Below, one piece after another: positions 1-8,977 of a DNA stretch of 64,000 nt. The notes beneath the pieces are model-generated. The model was not told the DNA's origin. It made no database searches and saw only the letters and a list, made by a program, of their open reading frames with translations. How positions within the stretch are numbered: the first letter of the stretch is position 1; each line of letters begins with the position of its first letter. The stretch comes from Ga0077536 sp943370145 (GTDB lineage Bacteria; Pseudomonadota; Gammaproteobacteria; Ga0077536), in the NCBI GenBank assembly GCA_943370145.1, contig CALRPY020000003.1, positions 1 through 64,000 of the forward strand, written 5' to 3'. The position numbers were made by a program, and so were the translations under genes.

Positions 1-45
1 CGAACATCTTTCATGATGCGGGGTGACGCACTTGCGTCATGCCTG

Positions 46-143
46 TTGGGCTGACGCAGGAAGCCCAAGGCGAGCCGGCATGAGGGCCGCCCCCCAGGCC
101 TGAGGGGCGAAAAGGTGTCAGATTTCAAATCTGACACCTTTTC
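46..143 (+). repeat. Composite palindromic repeat, copy 1
   Basis: The core at 109-143 is a perfect inverted repeat around one central base, with arms GAAAAGGTGTCAGATTT and AAATCTGACACCTTTTC. Before it lie AGGCCTGAGGGG (96-107) and a smaller stem, TTGGGCT...AGCCCAA (46-68). The same core occurs near 8607, 8759 and 22136. The AGGCCTGAGGGG block recurs beside copy 2 and the TTGGGCT block beside copy 4, so the unit is larger than the core. This copy lies just past the 3' end of the minus-strand monooxygenase gene, like a REP-type element or terminator. Confidence 0.85.
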
Positions 144-231
144 CCGGCGCCGCGTGTTGCGCCTCCTGCGTCAGCGCCACCTGCGGGCTCCGTGGCCTCC
201 GTCGTCAAAAACCTCGCCCCCCGGGCCGCGA

Positions 232-2139
232 TCACGCCCTCGGCTGGACGACGAAATCCTCGAGGTGGGCCTCGCGGGTCATCTCGAAGAAATCGACGTT
301 GCGGAACGGCGAGTTGACGACAATCCGCCCACGCTCGTTGCGGTAGTAGGTGGTCATGCCCGGATGGGTCCACACCATGTTCGCGTGCGCATCGTCGACG
401 CGCCGGTTGTAGGCGTCGAAGACCTCGCGCCGGCACTCCACCGCGCCCGCGCCGGCGGCCGCCATCTTGCGCATGACGTCCATGATGAAGCGCACCTGCA
501 TTTCCACCACCACGATCAGGCTGCCGCCGTGGCCGGGCTGGAGATTCGGGCCATAGAGCGTGAAGAAATTCGGGAAGCCCGGCACGACCGTGCCGAGGTA
601 GGCCTTCGCGTTGTCCCCCTCCCAGGCTTCGCGCAGGCTCAGGCCGTCGCGTCCGCGGACTTCGTAGGTGTTGATGAAGTTCAGCACGTCGAAACCGGTC
701 GCGATCACGAGGACATCAGCCGGGTGGTACTCGCCGTCCGCCGTGTGGAGTCCACCGGCATCGACCCGCGTGACGCGCTCGTCGACGAGCTTCACGCGCT
801 CGTTGCGCAGCATCCGATACCAGCCATTGTCCATCAGCATGCGCTTGCCGAAGGGCGGGTACGTGGGCAGGACCTTTTCGAGGAGGTCGGTGCGGTCGCC
901 CAGCTGTTCCTGCAGGTAGCGCGTGTAGTAGACGCGATGGGCGTCGTTCGTCGCGTTCAGCGCACGCTCCGGGTGCGGCCAGTCCGGATCCTTCTGCAGG
1001 GTCGCATGGACGCGATCGTTGAAGGTCCAGCCGAGGCGCACCCGGTACCACGCGGCATAGAGCGGCACTTCGCGCAGCAGGAAGCGCAGGGTGTCCGGCA
1101 CGGGTTTGCGGAACTGCGGGAACGGGGCCGCCCAGTGCGGGGCGCGCTGGAAAATCGTCAGGGACTTCACCGTGTGCTGGATCTCGGGGCCGATCTGCAT
1201 GCAGCTCGCGCCGTTGCCGATGATCGCAACCTGCTTGCCGGCGAGGTCGACGTCGTCACGCCATTCGGCGGTATGGAAGCAGGGTCCCGCGAACTGCTCG
1301 AGACCGGGGATCTTCGGCCACACCGGCGGGTTGAAGATGCCGGCGGCGCTGATCACGACATTGCCGGCCAGCGTCTCCTGCCCACCGTCGGGCCGTGTCA
1401 CGGTGACCTGCCAGCGTTGCGCGTGCTCGTCCCACACCGTCGCGTCGACGCGCGTACCGAGACGGATGGACGGCGCGAGTTCGAACTTCTCGGCGACGTG
1501 GCGCAGGTAGCCGTGGAGGTCGTCGCGCAGCGCGAAGTACATCGGCCAGTCGAAGGGCGCAAAGGAGAACGAGTACAGGTGATTCGGGGTGTCGACGCCG
1601 GCACCTGGATAGCGGTTTTCGAGCCACACGCCGCCGACTTGCGGATTCTTCTCGATGACCGTGAAGGGAATGCCGGCCGCCTTCAGGTTGACCGCGGCGC
1701 AGATCCCGGACACGCCGGCCCCGATCACGATCACGTGGAAACCGTCGGGCACCTCGACGGGCGCGGGTTGTGGCGGCCGGTAGCCGAAGAGTTCAGCCGT
1801 GAAACGGCCATATTCCGCAGGCACCTCTTCGCCCATGGCCACCGACAGCATGCGCACCAGCATCTCGGGTGACGGTTGCGGGATGGCGACAGGCCGGCCC
1901 GTGCGCCACGCGAGCAGGGCTTCGAGGGCCGCGTCCCGGATCTCCCGCTGGATGTCATCGGGCAGGCCGCCGCTGTCGTTGTCGCCCAGGCCGATGCTGC
2001 GCGAAGGACGGTACGGTGGCTCCAGCCAGCGGGTTTCTCCGCTCAACTGCACGAGCACCATGAGGAGAGTCGGGATATTGGCCTCGGCGACCGCCGCGGC
2101 GAATCGTTCGCGTTCATTGCTCTGGAGCACTGCATTCAT
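232..2139 (-). CDS. Baeyer-Villiger-type flavoprotein monooxygenase (4-hydroxyacetophenone monooxygenase-like)
   Basis: 635 aa. It should use FAD, NADPH and O2 to insert oxygen next to a ketone or oxygenate a heteroatom; the substrate cannot be told from sequence. The FAD Rossmann motif GAGVSG is at residues 140-145, followed by a GGVWLENRYPGA segment typical of class B enzymes. The Baeyer-Villiger fingerprint FAGPCFHTAEW is at 283-293 and a second, NADPH-binding Rossmann motif (GNGASC) starts near 308. The ~130-residue extension before the FAD domain is characteristic of the 4-hydroxyacetophenone monooxygenase branch and matches its ~640-aa length. The gene stands alone, divergent from the GNAT gene. 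The assignment to class B monooxygenases is firm; the exact ketone is unknown. Confidence 0.88.
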   Translation of the reverse strand: MNAVLQSNERERFAAAVAEANIPTLLMVLVQLSGETRWLEPPYRPSRSIGLGDNDSGGLPDDIQREIRDAALEALLAWRTGRPVAIPQPSPEMLVRMLSVAMGEEVPAEYGRFTAELFGYRPPQPAPVEVPDGFHVIVIGAGVSGICAAVNLKAAGIPFTVIEKNPQVGGVWLENRYPGAGVDTPNHLYSFSFAPFDWPMYFALRDDLHGYLRHVAEKFELAPSIRLGTRVDATVWDEHAQRWQVTVTRPDGGQETLAGNVVISAAGIFNPPVWPKIPGLEQFAGPCFHTAEWRDDVDLAGKQVAIIGNGASCMQIGPEIQHTVKSLTIFQRAPHWAAPFPQFRKPVPDTLRFLLREVPLYAAWYRVRLGWTFNDRVHATLQKDPDWPHPERALNATNDAHRVYYTRYLQEQLGDRTDLLEKVLPTYPPFGKRMLMDNGWYRMLRNERVKLVDERVTRVDAGGLHTADGEYHPADVLVIATGFDVLNFINTYEVRGRDGLSLREAWEGDNAKAYLGTVVPGFPNFFTLYGPNLQPGHGGSLIVVVEMQVRFIMDVMRKMAAAGAGAVECRREVFDAYNRRVDDAHANMVWTHPGMTTYYRNERGRIVVNSPFRNVDFFEMTREAHLEDFVVQPRA

Positions 2140-2330
2140 GCGGTTCGGGTTCCTGCGCTGGAGTGGTATTCAGGTCGAGCGGCCGAGTATACCGAAGCCG
2201 TTTCGGTCGCTGAGCCCCCATATGCGATACGCGGCAGGCCGCACTTCAGTGCTCGCCGTGCGAAGCAGTGCACCCTCCCCCATCCTGATGATGGGCTATA
2301 GTCTGCCGATGATGACATCCGCCGACCCTC

Positions 2331-3245
2331 ATGCCTGAACCACGCGTGGTCGCAGCGAATCCTCACGCGGGCACCTGCACGGCGCAGGAACTCGCGCCGC
2401 TGGTCGATGAACTGGACCAGGCGTTCATCAGCGGGCGCGGCCGCAGCGGCTCGCTCGCGCACCGCTATCCGGGCCTGTTGTCCGTCGCCAACCTCGACCA
2501 GCTCCACGTCCGCCGCCATGCCGGACGCGTCGTCGCCTGTTGCGCCGTGCGCCGCTTCACCTGGCTCAGTGGCGACACCCGCTGGGAGGGCGCCATGATC
2601 GGCATGGTCCATACGGCGCCGGCGTGGCGCGGGCGCGGGCACGCCGCCGGCGTACTGGAGGCCGCGCTGGACGCGCTGGCCGCCGGCGGCGTCGATTTCG
2701 CCGTGCTGTGGAGCGGGCTCGACGGCTTCTACGAGCGCCTTGGCTGGGAGGCCAACGATCGTGGCATCTTCGGCAGCGTCGCCTGCGCGCCCGTCGGCCG
2801 CTGCGCGACCGGCCCGCAGGGACTCTCAGCGGAGGACATCGGACGCTTCGAGGCGCTGCGTCGGCGCCTCGCGCCGCAGCGGGTGCTGCGGGAGCCGGCC
2901 GCCTATGGCGCCATACCCCTGCCCGCCGAGCGCGTCGTCGGCGCGTTCGCGCACGCGGGCGACATGCACGCCGCCGCCCTCGTGGGTCACGCGGGCACCG
3001 CGCGCTACGTATTCGACGCCGCTGGCGACGCCGCGGCCATGCCGGCGCTGTGGCGCGCGATCACCGCGGGCGCCAGCATCGTCCACGTCAACGAAGTCAT
3101 CGGCAGCGACTTCCATCGCTGGCTTGCGCGCAACGTCGACATCGCCTTCGCTGCCCAGCAACTCGCCCACTGGCGTATGCTGTCGCCGCGCGCCGGGCGG
3201 GCACCCTGGCGCGACTGGCATCTTCCGTGGTTCGACCGGATCTGA
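2331..3245 (+). CDS. GNAT family N-acetyltransferase
   Basis: 304 aa. The acetyl-CoA binding motif A reads GMVHTAPAWRGRGHAAG near residues 88-104 (the Q/RxxGxG/A loop is RGRGHA), followed by FYERLGW, which is typical of the Eis-like Acetyltransf_9 group. The C-terminal half resembles the partner region of such enzymes but is too short for a full Eis protein. It is the first gene of a tight plus-strand set: the metallopeptidase starts 13 nt after its stop and the ATP-grasp gene follows. A TATAGT box at 2297-2302 could be a -10 element, but no convincing -35 is visible. The acceptor substrate is unknown; the operon suggests an amino acid or peptide. Confidence 0.8.
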   Translation: MPEPRVVAANPHAGTCTAQELAPLVDELDQAFISGRGRSGSLAHRYPGLLSVANLDQLHVRRHAGRVVACCAVRRFTWLSGDTRWEGAMIGMVHTAPAWRGRGHAAGVLEAALDALAAGGVDFAVLWSGLDGFYERLGWEANDRGIFGSVACAPVGRCATGPQGLSAEDIGRFEALRRRLAPQRVLREPAAYGAIPLPAERVVGAFAHAGDMHAAALVGHAGTARYVFDAAGDAAAMPALWRAITAGASIVHVNEVIGSDFHRWLARNVDIAFAAQQLAHWRMLSPRAGRAPWRDWHLPWFDRI

Positions 3246-3258
3246 GACCGCGCGCGAC

Positions 3259-4284
3259 ATGACGCGAAAACACCCATGGGCGGACTTGCCCGACGACGAG
3301 TTGCTGCGCTTGCCGCTCAAGGCACTGAAGCTGTCTCTCGCGGGCACCTGGCTCGAGGACTGCCTCGCGGAACTCCACGCCGAGCTCGCGCAGCGCGAGC
3401 TTCGCGTGCGGCCTCACGCGTGGATCTCGGACGAATGGTTCAGCCCTGATACCACCCCGGGCATCGCGATTCCGTTCTACCTCGCGCACCCCCGCCTGAT
3501 GCGCCTCGAACGTCGCAAGATGCTCGAGGTCGAGGGCGGCTCGGTCGCGGACTGCATGCGCATCCTGCGCCATGAGGCCGGACACGTCGTGCAGCACGCC
3601 TTCGAGCTGCACCGGCGCCGTCACTGGCAGCAGCTGTTCGGCCGCTCTTCGACACCGTATCCGTCCTACTACCGCCCAAACCCCGCCAGCAAGAATTACG
3701 TCCAGCACCTGCGCCTGTGGTATGCCCAGAGCCACCCCGACGAGGACTTTGCCGAAACCTTCGCGGTATGGCTCAAGCCCCGCTCCGACTGGCGCAAGCG
3801 GTACGCGGACTGGCCCGCACTGCGCAAGCTGCAGTACGTCGACGAACTGATGAAGGAAATCGCCGGCCGCAAGCCGGAGCTCACGCGCCGTCTGCGCGTC
3901 GATCCGCTGAGCCGGCTCTCGCGAACGCTGGGCGAGCATTACGCCCACAAACAGGCCCGATACATGACCACCAACCATACGCATTACGACCGCGATCTGC
4001 AGCGCATCTTCTCGGATGACCCGCGTCATCACCGCGCGCCGACCGCACCCCAGTTCCTGCGCCGCCACCGCGCGCGCATCCGCCAGATGATTGCCAGGTG
4101 GACCGGCGAATACCAGCTGACCCTGGATTCCGTGCTCGACGGCATGATCGCCCGCGCACGCGAGCTGAAGCTGCGCGCGCCCGGTCGCGAGCGGGAGCTC
4201 GTCATGGACTTCACCGTGCTGCTTGCGACCAAGACCGTGCATTCACTGTACAGCCCGTCGCGCCGTGAATGGTTCGCGCTGTGA
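3259..4284 (+). CDS. Putative zinc-binding metallopeptidase (HEAGH family)
   Basis: 341 aa. The zinc motif HEAGH lies near residue 105 and a likely third ligand and acidic cluster, DEDFAETFAVWL, lies about 60 residues later, as in gluzincin-type peptidases. No signal peptide or membrane segment is seen, so the enzyme is probably cytoplasmic. The start ATG at 3259 was chosen because it follows the GNAT stop by 13 nt and gives an N-terminus (MTRKHPWADLPDDELLRLP) without the basic low-complexity stretch that a longer frame would add. It sits between an acetyltransferase and a D-Ala-D-Ala-ligase-like enzyme, overlapping the latter by 4 nt, so the three are probably translated together. Substrate unknown. 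Confidence 0.75.
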   Translation: MTRKHPWADLPDDELLRLPLKALKLSLAGTWLEDCLAELHAELAQRELRVRPHAWISDEWFSPDTTPGIAIPFYLAHPRLMRLERRKMLEVEGGSVADCMRILRHEAGHVVQHAFELHRRRHWQQLFGRSSTPYPSYYRPNPASKNYVQHLRLWYAQSHPDEDFAETFAVWLKPRSDWRKRYADWPALRKLQYVDELMKEIAGRKPELTRRLRVDPLSRLSRTLGEHYAHKQARYMTTNHTHYDRDLQRIFSDDPRHHRAPTAPQFLRRHRARIRQMIARWTGEYQLTLDSVLDGMIARARELKLRAPGRERELVMDFTVLLATKTVHSLYSPSRREWFAL

Positions 4285-5303
4285 AGCGGCTGCGCGTCCT
4301 GGTGCTGATGCACCCCGATCTCATGCCGCCCGCGTCGCGCGAGGGCTACACGGACAAGGAGCGGCACGTCTGGAAGACCGAATTCGACGTCGTCACGACG
4401 CTGCGCGAGAGCCGGCATGACGTGCGGGCGATCGGCGTGCAGCACGAGCTGAAGCCGATCCGCGACGAAGTGCGCCACTGGCAGCCGGACGTGGTGTTCA
4501 ACCTGCTCGAGCAGTTCCACGGCGAGACGGCCTACGACCAGAACGTCGCAAGCTACCTGGAGCTGCTGCGCGTGCCCTTCACCGGCTGCAACCCACGGGG
4601 CCTCATGCTCGCGCGCGGCAAGGCCCTCTCGAAGAAGCTGCTGCACTACCACCGCATCCCGGTCCCCGCCTTCGCGGTGTTCCCGATGCGCCGCAAGGTC
4701 GCGCGCCCTGCCCGCCTCCGCTTTCCCCTGATCGTCAAGAGCATCAGCGAGGACTCGTCCATCGGCATCGCACACGCCTCGGTGGTCGACAGTGACGAGA
4801 AGCTGGTCGAGCGCGTGCAGTTCGTGCACGACCGGGTCGGCACGGACGCGATTGCGGAGCAGTACATCGAGGGTCGCGAGATCTACGTCAGCGTGCTGGG
4901 CAACAACCGCCTCCAGGTGATGCCGGTGTGGGAGCTGGAGTTCGGCGACGTCCGCTCCGGGCAACCCCGGATCGCGACCGAACGGGTAAAGCACGACCCG
5001 GACTACCAGGAGCGGCGCGGGATCCTGCAAGGTCCGGCGGAGGACCTGCCGCCCGAGCTCGCGAGCCGCATCCAGCAGACCGCAAAGCGCATCTGCCGCG
5101 TGCTCGAGATCGACGGCTATGCGCGCGTCGATTTCCGGCTGACGGCCGATGGCGTGCCTTATTTCCTCGAGGCGAACCCGAACCCGGATATCGCCCAGAG
5201 CGAGGAATTTGCGGAGTCCGCGCTGCACGCGGGCGTGAGTTACCCACAGCTGCTCAATCGCATCCTGCAGCTGGGAATCCGGCGCGCACACGGCCACGGC
5301 TGA
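4281..5303 (+). CDS. D-alanine--D-alanine ligase-like ATP-grasp enzyme
   Basis: 340 aa. The N-terminus (KRLRVLVLMHPDL) and the blocks FNLLEQFHGE, PFTGCNPRGLMLARGKALSK, LIVKSISEDSS, EQYIEGREIYVSVLG and EANPNPDI follow the Ddl layout: N-domain, ATP-grasp lysine and Mg/ATP-binding acidic residues near the C-terminus. It should join a carboxylate to an amino group with ATP. A GTG at 4281 overlaps the upstream TGA as GTGA and gives the usual Ddl N-terminus; an ATG at 4269 would add four residues. Since it lies with a GNAT enzyme and a peptidase rather than in a mur cluster, it is probably not the cell-wall ligase but a paralogue making or modifying a small peptide. Confidence 0.8.
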   Translation: MKRLRVLVLMHPDLMPPASREGYTDKERHVWKTEFDVVTTLRESRHDVRAIGVQHELKPIRDEVRHWQPDVVFNLLEQFHGETAYDQNVASYLELLRVPFTGCNPRGLMLARGKALSKKLLHYHRIPVPAFAVFPMRRKVARPARLRFPLIVKSISEDSSIGIAHASVVDSDEKLVERVQFVHDRVGTDAIAEQYIEGREIYVSVLGNNRLQVMPVWELEFGDVRSGQPRIATERVKHDPDYQERRGILQGPAEDLPPELASRIQQTAKRICRVLEIDGYARVDFRLTADGVPYFLEANPNPDIAQSEEFAESALHAGVSYPQLLNRILQLGIRRAHGHG

Positions 5304-5321
5304 CGCGGGCCGCGCGTCCGC

Positions 5322-6107
5322 TCAGCCGCCTGGACGCCGGCCGCGGGCCGGCTGCCCGCTGAGCAGGTCGATCATGTCCTGCAGCAGCAGCGGAACCTGC
5401 GCCTGCGTGTCGATGTAGAAAGACGCCGCGGACCCGTGCGGGGCCGCGCCGACGCGCACGGTGAACCAGTGCGGCGGTGCCATCGCGAACACCGCCTCGT
5501 CATTGACGTCGTCACCGATGAACACCGCGCTGTCCGCGCCCGAGGCCTCGACGAGGCGCAGCAGGGCCGCTCCCTTGTCCGGTGCGCCGCCGGGCACCAC
5601 GTTCACCACCCGCTTGCCGTCAAAAACCTCGAGCGCCGGCGGCAGTCGCGCCAGCAGTCCGCGCACGAACGCGAGCGCGCCCGCGGGATCGCGCACCCCG
5701 CGATAGTGCACGGCGAGCGACAGGCCCTTGTCCTCGATCCGCACGCCGAATGCGGCGAGTTCGGCGGCATGCACGCGCAGGAGCGTGCGCGCGGGTTCAA
5801 GCCGCGCCGGATCGACGTCGACCACGCCAGGCTGTTCCCACTCGGCGCCGTGATTGCCGATCACGAACTGCGGCGTGAAACCGAGCCGCGGGCGCACGTC
5901 GCCAACGCGGCGGCCGGTGATGATGGCGACCGGCCGCAGGGCGGTGAGCTCCGCGAGTCGGCGCGCAACGGCGACCGGCGCGAGCGCCCGATCCGGCCGC
6001 GACACGATCGGCGCGAGCGTGCCGTCGAAGTCGAAGGCCAGGAATGGCTGGCGCGCCATCACCACTTGCAGCGCGCGCTTGCCCGCGTCGCTGAAAACAT
6101 TCTTCAT
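5322..6107 (-). CDS. otsB: Trehalose-6-phosphate phosphatase
   Basis: 261 aa HAD-superfamily enzyme that removes phosphate from trehalose 6-phosphate, the last step of osmoprotective trehalose synthesis. HAD motif I DFDGT is at residues 26-30 (nucleophile D26, acid/base D28). The substrate-binding GNHGAEWE block and motif IV GDDVNDEAVF are also present. The start at 6107 (MKNVFSDAGKRAL) follows a purine-rich GGGGAGAGGACAG stretch; a longer frame to 6269 adds unrelated sequence. It is divergent from the GH15 gene. An otsA synthase normally partners otsB but none is seen here. Confidence 0.9.
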   Translation of the reverse strand: MKNVFSDAGKRALQVVMARQPFLAFDFDGTLAPIVSRPDRALAPVAVARRLAELTALRPVAIITGRRVGDVRPRLGFTPQFVIGNHGAEWEQPGVVDVDPARLEPARTLLRVHAAELAAFGVRIEDKGLSLAVHYRGVRDPAGALAFVRGLLARLPPALEVFDGKRVVNVVPGGAPDKGAALLRLVEASGADSAVFIGDDVNDEAVFAMAPPHWFTVRVGAAPHGSAASFYIDTQAQVPLLLQDMIDLLSGQPARGRRPGG

Positions 6108-6360
6108 CGGCAAGCTGTCCTCTCCCCGGCGCAAACGCGCTGGCCCGTGCCTCGTGCCGGGAATAATTACCGCAATTCGTCCGCCGCGTCGCGTCGATGT
6201 AGGACAAGCGACCACGTGCCGCACGACCTCCCGCGCCGCGCGCCCAATTCGGCTCGCGCCCGTTTTCACCGGGAAAACCCCTGCGAAATCGCCCGCCGCG
6301 CGCCGCCGACCGGAAACGCGTCACGGCTTCCCGCTTGAACCTGCGGCCTCGTCCGCTAGG

Positions 6361-8193
6361 ATGAAAAACATGCAGCAGAATCAACCGGCCGCTGGCGCGG
6401 CGACGCGCCGGGCCTCGCTGGATCTCGCGCTGGTCGGCAACTGCACGATTTCTGCGCTGGTCGACCGCGACGCGCGCCTCGTCTGGTGCTGTCTGCCACG
6501 CTTCGATGCGGATCCCTGCTTCGTCGCGCTGCTGGACTCGGCGACCGGAATACCGCGCGACGGCGCATTCGCCATCGAGCTCGGCGGCCACGTGCGCAGC
6601 GAGCAGGTTTACGACGCAGGCACCGCGGTCGTTCGCACGCGGCTGTACGACGGTGCGGGGCACGGCGTCGAGATCGTCGACTTCGCGCCCCGCTTCGTCC
6701 ACCACGGCCGCATGTTCCGGCCGGCCCAGCTCGTGCGACGCCTGCGGCCCATCGGCGCGCCGCGCATCCGTATCGTCCTGCGCCCCCGACACGACTGGGG
6801 CGCGGGCGCGCCGACGCTGACCCGCGGCAGCAATCACCTGCGCTTCGTCTGCCCGCAACAGGTGCTGCGGGTGACCACCAACGCGCCCCTGACCTACGTC
6901 GTCGACGAGACCGAATTCACGCTGCACGAGCCGCTCAGCCTCCTCATCGGACCGGACGAAACGCTGGAGGGCGGCATCGAGGAAACCGCACGGCAGTTCG
7001 AAGAGGAAACCAGCCGGCACTGGCGCAACTGGACGCGGCGCCTCGCGGTGCCGCTGGAGTGGCAGGAGGCGGTGATCCGCGCCGCCATCACGCTGAAGCT
7101 GTGCCAGTACGAGGACACCGGCGCGATCGTCGCCGCGATGACGACCAGTATCCCCGAGGCGCCCGACACGGGCCGCAACTGGGACTACCGCTACTGCTGG
7201 CTGCGCGACGCGTTCTTCGTCGTGCGCGCGCTGAACAGCCTGTCCGAAGTCGGCACGATGGAAAACTACCTGCGCTGGCTGCGGGACGCGGCGCGCGACG
7301 CGGCGGACGGCCACGTCCAGCCACTGTTCGGCATCGGGCTGGAGCAGGCGCTGCCCGAGCGCATCATCAGCGGACTACCCGGCTACCGGGGCATGGGACC
7401 CGTGCGCGTGGGCAACCAGGCCCACGAGCACTTCCAGCACGATGTCTACGGCAACATCGTGCTCGGCGCCGCGCAGGCCTTTCACGATGCGAGGCTGTTC
7501 CGGCGCGGTGGCGCCGCCGACTTCCACATGCTGGAACTGGTCGGCGAGCGCGCGTGGCGGGTCTATGACCAGCCGGATGCCGGCATGTGGGAGCTGCGCA
7601 CGCGCGCGCGGGTGCACACGTCGTCGGCACTGATGTGCTGGGCGGCCTGCGACCGCCTCGCCAAGATCGCGGCGAGGGTCGAGCAGCCCGGGCGTGCAGG
7701 CCTGTGGCGCGAGCGCGCGGCAACGATCAGGCAACGCATCCTGACGGAGGCCTGGAGCGAACGCAGGCAGAGCTTCGTCGAGAGTTTTGGCGGCGAACAC
7801 CTCGATGCAAGCGTGCTACTGATGAGCGAGATCGGCTTCATCGACCCCGCCAGCGAGCAGTTCCGCAAGACCTTCTCCCGTATGGAGCAGGTGCTGTGCG
7901 ACGGCCCCTACATGCGCCGCTATGAAGCGGCGGATGACTTCGGACTGCCGGAAACGGCTTTCAACGTGTGCACGTTCTGGCGTGTCGATGCCCTGTGGCG
8001 CCTCGGGCGGCGCGCCGAGGCGCGCGAAATCTTCTGCATCATGCTCTCCCACCGCAACCACGTCGGCCTGCTGTCCGAGGACCTCGCGCAGGGCAGCGGC
8101 GAACTGTGGGGGAATTTTCCGCAGACCTACTCGATGGTCGGCGTCATCAACGGGGCCGTGCGCCTGTCACGGCCATGGGACGACGTGGTCTGA
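6361..8193 (+). CDS. Glycoside hydrolase family 15 protein (trehalase/glucoamylase-like)
   Basis: 610 aa cytoplasmic enzyme, the usual length for bacterial GH15 proteins found next to otsB. Visible features are the N-terminal domain (LALVGNCTISALVDRDARL), then the (alpha/alpha)6 barrel with RNWDYRYCWLRDAFF near residue 272, MWELR near 408 (general acid region), and SGELWGNFPQTYSMV near 580 (second catalytic region). GH15 proteins in this context hydrolyse trehalose or short alpha-glucans. Pairing with divergent otsB points to trehalose turnover; glucoamylase activity is the alternative. The ATG at 6361 is preferred over longer frames because MKNMQQNQ is followed directly by conserved sequence. 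Confidence 0.85.
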   Translation: MKNMQQNQPAAGAATRRASLDLALVGNCTISALVDRDARLVWCCLPRFDADPCFVALLDSATGIPRDGAFAIELGGHVRSEQVYDAGTAVVRTRLYDGAGHGVEIVDFAPRFVHHGRMFRPAQLVRRLRPIGAPRIRIVLRPRHDWGAGAPTLTRGSNHLRFVCPQQVLRVTTNAPLTYVVDETEFTLHEPLSLLIGPDETLEGGIEETARQFEEETSRHWRNWTRRLAVPLEWQEAVIRAAITLKLCQYEDTGAIVAAMTTSIPEAPDTGRNWDYRYCWLRDAFFVVRALNSLSEVGTMENYLRWLRDAARDAADGHVQPLFGIGLEQALPERIISGLPGYRGMGPVRVGNQAHEHFQHDVYGNIVLGAAQAFHDARLFRRGGAADFHMLELVGERAWRVYDQPDAGMWELRTRARVHTSSALMCWAACDRLAKIAARVEQPGRAGLWRERAATIRQRILTEAWSERRQSFVESFGGEHLDASVLLMSEIGFIDPASEQFRKTFSRMEQVLCDGPYMRRYEAADDFGLPETAFNVCTFWRVDALWRLGRRAEAREIFCIMLSHRNHVGLLSEDLAQGSGELWGNFPQTYSMVGVINGAVRLSRPWDDVV

Positions 8194-8226
8194 GCCGCAG
8201 CGCGGGCCTGCGCCATCTGGAGGCCA

Positions 8227-8572
8227 ATGGAAGAAAAGCTCGCTGGCCTGATCGGCCAGCTGCCGGCCGTGGACGTCACGTCCTGGATCGGCCCGGCGAC
8301 CAGCTTGCTGAGGATCGCGATCATCCTGGCCCGCGCATGGTTGGCGGTGAAAATCCTGGAGCGCAGGCTGACGTCGCTGCGCACCCGTCTCGCCGACCGG
8401 ATGACCGACCCGAACGTCCGGCAGCGGGCGGAAACCCTGACGCGGGTCTTCCGCCAACTCGTTGCCGTGCCGGTCGGCGGCCTCACCATCATGCTGATCC
8501 TGTCGGAACCGGGCATGTCGCTGGCGCCGATCCTCGGGGCGTCGGGCGTGGGCGGTGTTCTCGGCGTTCGGT
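8227..8572 (+). pseudogene. Truncated MscS-type mechanosensitive channel
   Basis: About 115 codons resemble the membrane part of small-conductance mechanosensitive channels: an N-terminal helix (WIGPATSLLRIAIILARAW), a connecting helix (RQRAETLTRVFRQL) and the start of the pore helix (MSLAPILGASGVGGVLG, compare the family's SIAPILGAAGVxGxAxGFGAQ). The match stops just where the GFGAQ pore motif should be. Sequence then passes into composite repeat copy 2, and neither the beta domain nor any later MscS segment is found downstream. It begins 33 nt after the GH15 gene. This is a gene remnant cut by, or recombined at, the repeat. Confidence 0.7.
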
Positions 8573-8643
8573 GGCAACAAGCGCCAGGGGAAAAGGTGTC
8601 AGATTTGAAATCTGACACCTTTTCCCCCTCAGGCCTGAGGGGG
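8573..8643 (-). repeat. Composite palindromic repeat, copy 2 (inverted)
   Basis: The core palindrome spans 8587-8627, with 20-nt arms around base 8607, and merges with a second perfect palindrome at 8624-8643 built on CCCCCTC-AGGCCT-GAGGGGG. Read on the minus strand the order is AGGCCTGAGGGGG, then the core, then TTTTCCCCTGGCGC and TTGTTGC. This parallels copy 1, including its right flank TTTTCCCGGCGCC...TGTTGC. The shared flank shows that the element begins near 8573, exactly where the MscS fragment ends. Confidence 0.8.
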
Positions 8644-8732
8644 ACGGGGCCAAGCTCCACGACAGGTGCGGGTGATGCACGCGCGCCATGACCGTTGCTG
8701 TGAAAGTGCTTGCCTGCTGCCAAATCGAGGGG

Positions 8733-8785
8733 AGAAAAGGCGAAAAGGTGTCAGATTTGAAATCTGACACCTTTTCTCCTTTTCT
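8733..8785. repeat. Composite palindromic repeat, copy 3
   Basis: A 35-bp core at 8742-8776, with arms GAAAAGGTGTCAGATTT and AAATCTGACACCTTTTC around G8759, is extended outward by AGAAAAGG/CCTTTTCT to 8733-8785 with one mismatch. It lies 105 nt after copy 2, in the gap between convergent genes. From 8573 to 8977 I see no gene, only these repeats and the direct-repeat unit at 8883. Confidence 0.85.
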
Positions 8786-8882
8786 GCGCCATGGTCGGAA
8801 ACGGCAGGCCGTGGACCCTGCAGACCGTCTGAGCGCAGCGCGGGACACAGTTGCCCGGTGGCCCATCAGGATCCTGAGCCCG

Positions 8883-8914
8883 GTACCCGCGTCCAAATGT
8901 GACCAGGAGACCGC
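8883..8914 (+). repeat. 32-bp direct repeat flanking the O-GlcNAc transferase pair, copy A
   Basis: GTACCCGCGTCC is followed by a variable centre and GGAGACCGC. It matches 14049-14080 at 28 of 32 positions in the same orientation. The two copies bracket the two transferase genes. Confidence 0.6.
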
Positions 8915-8977
8915 GCCCGCGGGAGAGGCCGCCGGCGCAGCCGGCGGGTAAGGGCGGGCGTCAGGCTGGTGACGTCT

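Noticed and set aside
115..1872. A long plus-strand open frame opposite the monooxygenase that starts inside the repeat
   Set aside because: It mirrors a clear flavoprotein on the minus strand and has composition typical of a shadow frame.
8227..8691. Reading the MscS fragment through the repeats as one intact protein
   Set aside because: The C-terminal part is translated palindrome (GEKVSDLKSDTFSP) that appears wherever the repeat is crossed.
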